NCBI GenBank assembly: GCA_018985235.1
Contig: JADGIG010000291.1
Location: 1 to 10,559, forward strand
Origin: Sanchytrium tribonematis
Taxonomy: Eukaryota; Sanchytriomycota; Sanchytriomycetes; Sanchytriales; Sanchytriaceae
Length of the DNA: 10,559 nucleotides
Direction: 5' to 3'
How positions within the stretch are numbered: the first letter of the stretch is position 1; the number at the start of each line of letters is the position of its first letter. Below the pieces are notes generated by a model, which saw only the letters and a list, made by a program, of their open reading frames with translations, made no database searches and was not told the DNA's origin. Of this stretch, positions 1-5,882 are shown piece after piece. The position numbers and the translations under genes were made by a program.

Positions 1-87
1 GGTTCTTTTTTGTTGCTTTTTTCTTCAAAATAAAGAATGTTGGTGTTACCGATGAAATCAAAGTTTCTTTACTGAAAAGGAGGCGTT

Positions 88-360
88 TCATTTCCCATTT
101 ATATTGACATTTCCCAATGAAATTTGATTAATTATTTGTGATGTATTTTTAATAGTACATTGGATATCTAATGATCCTGTTGTACCGAATATAGAATATC
201 CACAGCAATCTGATGGGATAGACTTATATAATATTGGATCTATTAAATGTAAATTGAGTCCTTGAAAAAGATTCAATAGAATTGAGCAGTCTGAGGACAA
301 TCCATACACTTTCGAAAGGATCAACAAGTAGATGCGTAGTACTGAAGTTGTGTCAGACAT
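88..360 (-). CDS. Truncated LRR-receptor paralogue C (signal peptide and N-cap only)
   Basis: This is a 90-residue frame starting at the ATG at 360. It begins with a short signal-peptide-like stretch (about residues 1-20, ending VYGLS). A cysteine N-cap follows, with SSDC near residue 23, DCC near residues 51-53 and another Cys near 68. It aligns clearly with the first 90 residues of the neighbouring receptors A and B, up to the shared NING motif. There it stops at TGA, exactly where A and B enter their leucine-rich repeats. No repeat, stalk or membrane helix follows in frame. The minus strand stays open in another frame to the window edge, but that translation does not resemble LRRs. The promoter-side motif TAGGCCAA is intact 17 bases upstream, so transcription is plausible. 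It may be a decaying copy, a gene fragment with further exons beyond base 1, or a small secreted N-cap protein. Homology to A and B is clear; function is unknown. Confidence 0.55.
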   Translation of the reverse strand: MSDTTSVLRIYLLILSKVYGLSSDCSILLNLFQGLNLHLIDPILYKSIPSDCCGYSIFGTTGSLDIQCTIKNTSQIINQISLGNVNINGK

Positions 361-376
361 GTAAAAAATAAAAAAT

Positions 377-395
377 TTGGCCTAGACCGTTTCGA
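377..395 (-). promoter_or_regulatory. Shared upstream motif of LRR gene C (TCGAAAC..TAGGCCAA)
   Basis: On the minus strand TCGAAAC is followed by TAGGCCAA (384..377), which ends 17 bases before the ATG at 360. The same octamer lies 17 and 18 bases before the ATGs of paralogues A and B, and TCGAAAC also precedes it in B. The fixed distance suggests a core-promoter or 5' leader element. That role is inferred. Confidence 0.5.
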
Positions 396-592
396 AGTAG
401 TTTCTATACGTGATTAGACCACGTCTGATTGGTCAATTTTGTTTTAAAAAGAGTCTCGTAGAACGACATATGCTGAAGCACTGTATTGCTATTCCTGTCT
501 ACAATTTTGATAATTACAAAACTATTGGATTAATTAGACATGAAGGGCACCAATATATGCTACTTGCAGCAAGTATAGTTTTCTATTTATCA
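396..592. other. Intergenic region between LRR genes A and C
   Basis: About 200 bases lie between the 3' end of gene A and the promoter motif of gene C. I see no convincing gene, RNA or repeat. A short plus-strand open frame here has no recognisable composition or start context. The stretch probably holds the A terminator and the C promoter; a CACGTA element lies near 409-414 on the minus strand. Confidence 0.5.
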
Positions 593-598
593 TTTATT
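593..598 (-). terminator. Polyadenylation signal of LRR gene A (AATAAA)
   Basis: AATAAA on the minus strand begins 11 bases after the first base past the TGA stop region of gene A (stop at 611..609). Its closeness to the stop fits the pattern of every other gene in this window. Confidence 0.6.
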
Positions 599-608
599 AA
601 TCCGAATG

Positions 609-2635
609 TCATACTTTGACAGAATAATCTGTGGAAGCCAGAATATCACTAGTTTCTTGTTTATCCTTTTTGAATTTGTTTCTCCATCTAAATGGTGTTT
701 TACTCAAGAATATACCAATAATCATGGCATTAATACCAATTTTGATAGTGATAATAGGCGACCATGCGATTGTAAATGGCTGCAGTTGGAATTGAGTGAC
801 TTGTTCATCTAAGGAGTTTGTGGATTCTGATTCCGTAATAATCTCATTTTGAGTGTCAAATACAGATGTTTCTGTTGCCACAATAGTTGTAGATCGTATA
901 TCTAAAGTAGCAATACGTGTGGGACCTAAATAAATAAGAATATACGTTTAATAATGGTTGGAGGAACTGTAGTTGTCTTAAATGGCGTCGTAATTATTTC
1001 AACAGGCTCAAATCCAAATATTCTAGGCTCACATTTACTGCTGTTATATGCCAATGTCTCATTTCCACTCACAAATGTCCCATTTAGATTGCAAAGACTG
1101 TGAAATGTTTTACCAGACACTCCTGGCCCCAATGGATTTTCACTCAAATCGCATTGTTGCAAATTCATCTGATTCGCTATAGACACATCAAATAAGCTAT
1201 TATTTTGTAGCTGTAGTACATAGGGAGCATCAAATGACAAATTGCCACTCAAATAATTATTATTCAAATAATAGTTTTTGCCAGTAAATTGGAAATCAGA
1301 GCAGCCACTCAAGTAATTGTGAGATAAATCCAATGTAGGAATGGAACTCAAATAAGATGGAATAGTCCCTGTGAACCTATTACGTGAGATGTTCAAAACT
1401 TGAGAAGTGTCATACAGCCAATTCGCAACAACTGGAATTTGTTCCCAATAAGGAATCTTGCCAGTCAAATTATTACATGACAAATCAATAATAATCAGTG
1501 TAGATGGTAAATCATACCAAATACTCCCAGATATTTCATTATGGTCCAATTTCAAGGCATAAATGTATTGCGGCAATGATTTTGGATATTTTTTAAATTT
1601 GTTAAAACTTAATCTCAAGTCATTAATGCTCGCATATCCCAAATTAATGTCACCTGATAATTGATTATGTGAAAAATCTACCATAAGAGCCAGTGTCGTA
1701 AATAAATAAGGTATATTTCCAGTAAATGAATTGCCTGAGAAATCAAGAAAATTCATAAAATAAGAACTTGTATTAAAATTCGGGATGCTTCCAGATAATA
1801 AATTATAACTCACATCCACTGCATTTAAATCATTATTCCATTTGGGTGGTAAATGTCCCTCTAATAAATTGTGATCCACTTTTAATTCGTGATTGAAATA
1901 ATCGTAATTTGGAATGGTTCCATTAATCTGATTAAAACTTAAGCACAACGACACGATGGAATTAGTATAATACGCCCCATAAATCATATTTCTACTGGCA
2001 TCAAATGTAAATAATGATTCTGGAAATGTATCAATCATTTTATCAACAATTAAATTATTTCTGATATCCACATTTTCAACAATTGGAGGTAATTTTGGTA
2101 TCTTTGTGAATCTATTGTCATTCAGATATAGATTTGTTATTTTAGAAGGAAAAGAAGCAGGTAAACCACTCATTTGGTTATTATTGAGATATAGTTGGAC
2201 CAAGGAAGAAGGCAGATTTTCTGGAATGGCACCCTGAATTGCATTATTACCCAAATCAAGATAATTGATCTTGTTGGGCAGATCCTCTGGAATATTGCAA
2301 TTTAATATGCCATTTCTAATGAATAAACCAGTAATATTTGGGGGTAGAAATTGACTTAAAATTACCCCGTTGATATTTAATCGTCCTAATGCCAATTCTG
2401 ATATAATTTGGGATGATCCACTTCCTTCACAGAGTATGCTGATATCTCCCACGTCATTTGTGCTTCTAAAGTTACAACAATCTGCAGGAATTTTTTGATA
2501 AAGTACTCGATCAGTCAAATGCATGTTTAAGCCTTGTAAAAACTTCATAATTAATGAACAGTCTGTAGATACACCATATATACTTGTTATTAATGTGAAA
2601 TAAAAGATCAAAATGGATTTCACAGCGTGATTCAT
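609..2635 (-). CDS. LRR single-pass membrane receptor A (two exons)
   Basis: Exons are 2635..946 and 925..609, joined across a 20-base intron to give 668 residues. A signal peptide (about 1-22) is followed by a cysteine N-cap (C26, C53-C54, C69; comparable in layout to the N-cap of plant-type LRR receptors). About 19 leucine-rich repeats of the form LxxLDLSxNxLxGxIP span roughly residues 97-500. A C-cap with Cys near 495, 515 and 535 comes next, then a Thr/Ser-rich stalk (about 545-610). One membrane helix (about 614-637, containing SPIIT and GINAMIIGIF) precedes a 30-residue basic tail beginning KTPFRWR. Many N-glycosylation sequons fit an extracellular ectodomain. There is no kinase or other enzyme domain, so signalling would need a partner. 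An in-frame TAA just upstream supports the start. The gene lies downstream of paralogue B by a 95-base gap. The ligand is unknown; adhesion or sensing is inferred. Confidence 0.85.
926..945 (-). other. 20-base intron in LRR gene A
   Basis: Minus-strand GTATATTCTTATTTATTTAG begins with GTAT and ends with TTTAG. Left in, translation stops at the intron's own final TAG. Removed (phase 1, C|GT), the frame runs from the LRR stalk into the membrane helix and tail. The same position, phase and length occur in paralogue B. Confidence 0.85.
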
Positions 2636-2651
2636 TGAGAAATTAATTTAT

Positions 2652-2659
2652 TTGGCCTA
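2652..2659 (-). promoter_or_regulatory. Shared upstream motif of LRR gene A (TAGGCCAA)
   Basis: Minus-strand TAGGCCAA ends 17 bases before the ATG at 2635. It lies inside the 95-base gap between genes B and A, so A probably has its own promoter and is not expressed only by read-through from B. Function is inferred from conservation at the three paralogues. Confidence 0.5.
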
Positions 2660-2726
2660 TCTAAAATTACTTTGAAACCACTTCAAAGAATATCTGAAAC
2701 CGAAGCAATCAATTCTTTATTTCTCA

Positions 2727-2733
2727 TTTATTA
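2727..2733 (-). terminator. Stop codon of LRR gene B fused to an AATAAA signal
   Basis: On the minus strand the stop TAA is read as TAATAAA, so the polyadenylation hexamer shares two bases with the stop codon. A second AATAAA follows about 11 bases later. The 3' UTR is therefore likely to be only tens of bases long. Confidence 0.6.
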
Positions 2734-4824
2734 AGCAGTGAAATCTGTTGTAGCTGTAATATCACTTGTCTCTTGTTTTCTCTTTTTGATCTTCTGTCTC
2801 CATCTAAATGGTGTTTTACTCAAGAATATACCAATAATCATGGCATTTATCCCTACCTTCATTGTGATAATAGGCGACCATGCGATCGAGAATGGTTTTA
2901 ATTCAAATAAGGTAATGTTGGCGTCAAGAGTGCTGGTAGAATCCAAATCTGATAAATTATTCATTTGAGTTTCAATAGTTGATAAATCTGACATAAAAGA
3001 GGTTGTAGATCGTATATCTAGAGTAGCAATACGTGTGGGACCTAAATAAACAAGAAGATACGCTTGATAATGGTTGGTGGAACTGTAGTTGTCTTAAATG
3101 GCGTCGTAATTATTTCAACAAGCTCAAATCCAAATATCCTGGTCTCACATTTACTGCTGTTATATGCCAATGTCTCATTTCCATTTACATATGTCCCATT
3201 TAGATTGCAGAGACTGTGAAATGTTTTACCAGACACTCCTGGCCCCATTGGATTTTCACTCAAATCGCATTGCTGCAATATATCCTGGTATGTCATTGAG
3301 ACATCAAATAGACTATTATTTTGCAAATATAGTATAAGTGGAGCAGAAAATGATAAATTGCCACTTAAATAATTATTATTCAAATAATAATTTCTTCCAG
3401 TAAATTGGAAATTGGTGCACCCACTCAAGTAATTGTGAGATAAATCTAAAGTATTGACAGAATTTAAATACTGTGGGATAGTACCAGTGAATCTATTATG
3501 CGAGATATTCAAAATAATGCGAGGATCTTCATGTAGCCAATCATGAAAGGGTTCCTCCCAATAGGGAATGTTGCCAGTCAAATTGTTGTACGAAAAGTCA
3601 ATCGTGAGGATGGTACTTGGAAACCGGTATTTGATCTGTCCAGTGATCAAATTATGATCCATCATCAAAGTTTGAAGTGTTTCTGGCAATGATTTAGGAA
3701 ACTTCTCAAATTGGTTAAAACTTACTATCAAATGATATAAATTGGAGTACCCTAAATCAATTTCACCAGACAATTGATTATGTGACACGTCTATTTTTTC
3801 AAAATACGGAGCTATTAAAGAGGGAATATTTCCACTTAAATTATTCCATGATAAATCCACCAAATAAACATAGTTGCTAGTATTGACATTTGGAACACTT
3901 CCCGTTATATCAATATTAGTTAAACGTTCCGGCCATGTTTGTGGCAATTCACTCTTTAAATGGTTGTGATCCAATCTTAATTCCCAATACGAATCGGAAA
4001 AATTGACAATACTTTCATTGATCTGGTTATAGCTCAACCAGAGTGATCCAATGGACGTATTTTTTGGTACGGAACCATAAATCAAGTTATTGCTAGCATA
4101 CAAGGAACGCAAAGTGATTGGAAAAACTTGTGTCATTTCATCAAAAATAAAATTATTTCTAATATCTACATTATCAATAAAAATTGGGAATTCTTTTCTG
4201 ATATTCTCATAATAGAAATTGGGTTGAAAATTTGGCATTTTGGTGAATCTGTTGTCATTCAAGTAAAGACCTTCTATATCGGATGGAAAAGAAGTTGGAA
4301 AACCAGTTAAATGATTGTAATGGAGAAATAGCTGATTGATTGGGTTGGGCAATGTGTCTGGAATTGTTCCTTCTAATTGATTGTACTGAAGAAATAACAC
4401 TGTCAGTGATTTTGGAAGAGTTTGAGGAATGGTTCGTAATGCGTTTCCACTTAAATCTAAACTAATTAGAGAGTCTGGAAGGTTACTTGGAATGGTTGCA
4501 ACCACTAATACTGAGCGAGGTTAAATTTGAGGGAAGATATTCCGCTTGTATTGTTCCATTAATTTTGACAATTGCCAATACTAATTCATTGATGATTTGG
4601 GATGATCCACTTCCTTTGCAACCTATTGTAAGGTACCCGTAAGCATCTGTATTATAAAAATTGCAGCAATCTACTGGTATTCTTTGAAAGAGAACTGGAT
4701 CTGTCTGATGCATGTTTAGACCCTTTAAAAAGTTTATAATTAATGGGCAATCAGAGGAGATTCCGAGTACGCGTGTAACCATGGCGAAATATATCACGAA
4801 AACCGAGTTTGGAATGGAGAACAT
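2731..4824 (-). CDS. LRR single-pass membrane receptor B, frame broken once
   Basis: This is a paralogue of gene A with the same layout: signal peptide starting MFSIPNSVF, cysteine N-cap with SSDC and DCC, about 19 leucine-rich repeats, cysteine C-cap, Thr-rich stalk, one membrane helix (SPIITMKVGINAMIIGIF) and a basic tail (KTPFRWRQK). Segments are 4824..3062 and 3041..2731 around a 20-base intron. The exon total is one base more than a multiple of three. The extra base lies in the doubled G at 4494-4495 (plus strand), at about LRR 1. Without it the gene would encode about 690 residues and match A there (CNIP...LP). An upstream in-frame ATG at 4887 exists. I prefer 4824 because it gives a signal peptide immediately and keeps TAGGCCAA 18 bases upstream, as in A and C. 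The gene may be a young pseudogene, a sequencing error or, less likely, a recoded gene. Confidence 0.75.
3042..3061 (-). other. 20-base intron in LRR gene B
   Basis: Minus-strand GTATCTTCTTGTTTATTTAG differs from the gene A intron at two of 20 positions and sits at the identical codon and phase (C|GT). Removing it joins the LRR ectodomain to the exon that encodes stalk, membrane helix and tail. The retained form ends at the TAG formed by the intron's last bases. Confidence 0.85.
4494..4495 (-). other. Single-base frameshift site in LRR gene B
   Basis: The minus strand reads TTGCAACCATTCC where paralogue A reads TTGCAATATTCC. One surplus base moves the upstream frame to a stop (AAG TAA) four codons later. 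Alignment with A on both sides places the shift to within a few bases. Confidence 0.7.
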
Positions 4825-4841
4825 TTTGAAAAAAACTTTAC

Positions 4842-4858
4842 TTGGCCTACTGTTTCGA
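4842..4858 (-). promoter_or_regulatory. Shared upstream motif of LRR gene B (TCGAAAC..TAGGCCAA)
   Basis: Minus-strand TCGAAAC, three bases, then TAGGCCAA (4849..4842) end 18 bases before the ATG at 4824. The pair also occurs upstream of C, and the octamer upstream of A. If the ATG at 4887 were used, the motif would be coding, which argues for the downstream start. Confidence 0.5.
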
Positions 4859-4903
4859 TTCCAAAGCACGTCTAGGGAAATGTCCATATGGCTGGACTTG
4901 GGC

Positions 4904-4909
4904 CACGTG
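4904..4909. promoter_or_regulatory. CACGTG E-box upstream of LRR gene B
   Basis: A perfect CACGTG palindrome lies 80 bases upstream of the preferred ATG of gene B. CACGTG is the known binding core of many basic helix-loop-helix factors. A second copy lies at 5575-5580. Six-base sites occur by chance, so the role is only suggested. Confidence 0.25.
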
Positions 4910-4960
4910 TCTTATACGCTTCGTGGGACCTTTTTTGAAAATATATCGAGTAAAATCTAG

Positions 4961-5001
4961 TCTAGTAAAGCAATTCTTCCTTATTGGTTTCATTTACTAG
5001 A
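4961..5001. repeat. Inverted repeat with 9-base arms
   Basis: TCTAGTAAA (4961-4969) is matched exactly by its reverse complement TTTACTAGA (4993-5001), with a 23-base spacer. It could fold as a hairpin in RNA or act as a spaced dyad site. No matching pair was noticed elsewhere in the window. Confidence 0.5.
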
Positions 5002-5066
5002 TGCTCTTTAAATCAAGCACATGCAGTTAACATCTGTTATATAATGAGATATTTGCTATATTCTAA

Positions 5067-5211
5067 ATGCACATGCTTCCAATTGAACAAATAGAAATGC
5101 AGCCTCAGCAACAACAGCAATCGACAAAAAAGAGACATCATTGGGCAAGAGATGCAGGATGGCTTTATTGCTGCTTTAAATGCTGTGACTAATCGATTTC
5201 AAAATAAATAA
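5067..5211 (+). other. Possible small gene or coding remnant (Gln-rich)
   Basis: An ATG at 5067 opens 41 codons (stop 5190-5192) encoding a run of five Gln, a basic KKRHH stretch and a Cys-rich end. An overlapping frame (about 5098-5211) ends with a helix-like FIAALNAVTNRF. Its TAA stop directly follows AATAAA, as in the confident genes here. The better-looking C-terminus is therefore in a different frame from the ATG-led N-terminus. No GT-AG pair joins them. It may be chance, a decayed gene or a gene with one indel. I do not recognise a family. Confidence 0.2.
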
Positions 5212-5253
5212 TTGCCAAAACTTGCAGTCATCGTGATTTGATATGACAGATCG

Positions 5254-5274
5254 TGACTCATGATGACATCATGA
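5254..5274. promoter_or_regulatory. TGACTCA site and 17-base palindrome
   Basis: TGACTCA (5254-5260), the classical AP-1/Gcn4-type bZIP core, overlaps a perfect palindrome, TCATGATGACATCATGA (5258-5274; 8-base arms around one central base). The palindrome contains TGACATCA, close to the CRE/ATF core. Further TGACG cores occur near 5406 and 5547, all upstream of the zinc-finger gene. A bZIP-controlled promoter is an inference. Confidence 0.35.
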
Positions 5275-5628
5275 TTTAGTGTCCGATTGTGCGTTGACTA
5301 AAAATTGGATCTTGCGAGTGGGTAATGTTGATTTTAATTTGATATTTATCGATTTGGCAGTTATTAGGTGGTTGAGTGCGTTGGTGGCGGAGCTACATCC
5401 ATCGGTGACGTAGATTTGCCAAAACGCATGAAATATTTGAAATTCACGTATCTACTTAAATAATGGTTGGAATTTCTTAAATTATACATGTTTAGATAGC
5501 TTAAAACTGAATTAGTATGATGTATAATTATAAGTTGGATCGAAAATGACGTATTTTTTCTTGATTTTTAAATTCACGTGTGGGTCGCCAATTACTATTT
5601 AAAGAAACAGTTGCCTCCGACGCAAAAA

Positions 5629-5868
5629 ATGACTAAAGCATGGAATAATCCGGATTACTTTGATCTGCACAAAGTACTCGTGATTCAAGATATTCTAATA
5701 ATTAATTCCAAAAAGAGAAAAAGATGTGAAAAATCCATGGTAATGCGCATTTACAAATGTGATTTCCCATACTGTATGAAGGCATATGGTAAAATTAGCC
5801 ATCTGAATACTCATAGACGCATCAAGTGTCATGGAAATAGAGTCACGAAGAATCAATTTCCTCTTTAA
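5629..5868 (+). CDS. Short single C2H2 zinc-finger protein
   Basis: This 79-residue protein starts at the first in-frame ATG (5629); the open frame extends further upstream without an ATG. One zinc finger fills the C-terminal half: C44-x4-C49-x12-H62-x5-H68, with the core AYGKISHLNTH followed by HGN. A basic stretch (KKRKR, about 28-32) just before it could act as a nuclear localisation signal. From memory, the AYG..xHLN.H...HG pattern with five residues between the histidines resembles a C2H2 finger widespread in fungal transcription factors, here with little else attached. It is probably a nuclear DNA-binding protein, or the last exon of a longer one whose 5' exons I cannot define. The gene converges on the prominin-like gene with 11 bases between the stop codons. 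Confidence 0.6.
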   Translation: MTKAWNNPDYFDLHKVLVIQDILIINSKKRKRCEKSMVMRIYKCDFPYCMKAYGKISHLNTHRRIKCHGNRVTKNQFPL

Positions 5869-5882
5869 ATAAAACTTATTTA
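5866..5882. terminator. Bidirectional 3'-end element between convergent genes
   Basis: The plus strand reads TAAATAAAACTTATTTA. The zinc-finger stop TAA shares a base with AATAAA (5868-5873). On the minus strand the prominin-like stop TAA runs into AATAAG. Any cleavage downstream of these signals places each mRNA end inside the other gene, so the transcripts should overlap in antisense. Confidence 0.55.

Larger units (their letters stand above)
4888..5628. other. Intergenic region between divergent LRR gene B and zinc-finger gene
   Basis: This long non-coding stretch lies between two divergently transcribed genes. It contains a 9-base inverted repeat (4961-5001), a Gln-rich small open frame and an overlapping one (5067-5211), a 17-base palindrome next to a TGACTCA site (5254-5274), two CACGTG boxes (4904-4909 and 5575-5580), and a 47-codon ATG-less open stretch (5267-5413). 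None of these is a confident gene. I found no tRNA-like fold. Confidence 0.5.

Noticed and set aside
410-619. Plus-strand open frame of 69 codons between LRR genes C and A
   Set aside because: It has no domain or signal, overlaps the 3' end of A and the promoter of C, and has no polyadenylation context of the kind seen at real genes here.
2738-2968. Plus-strand open frame with hydrophobic residues opposite the last exon of gene B
   Set aside because: It is the reverse complement of the membrane-helix exon; the minus-strand frame is conserved between A and B and is spliced in frame.
4482-4501. A 20-base GT...AG stretch at the frameshift of gene B as an intron
   Set aside because: Removing it leads to a stop within a few codons and deletes residues conserved in paralogue A; a one-base insertion explains the data better.
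4825-4887. Upstream ATG at 4887 for LRR gene B
   Set aside because: It would place 21 polar residues before the signal peptide and make the conserved TAGGCCAA motif coding, unlike in A and C.
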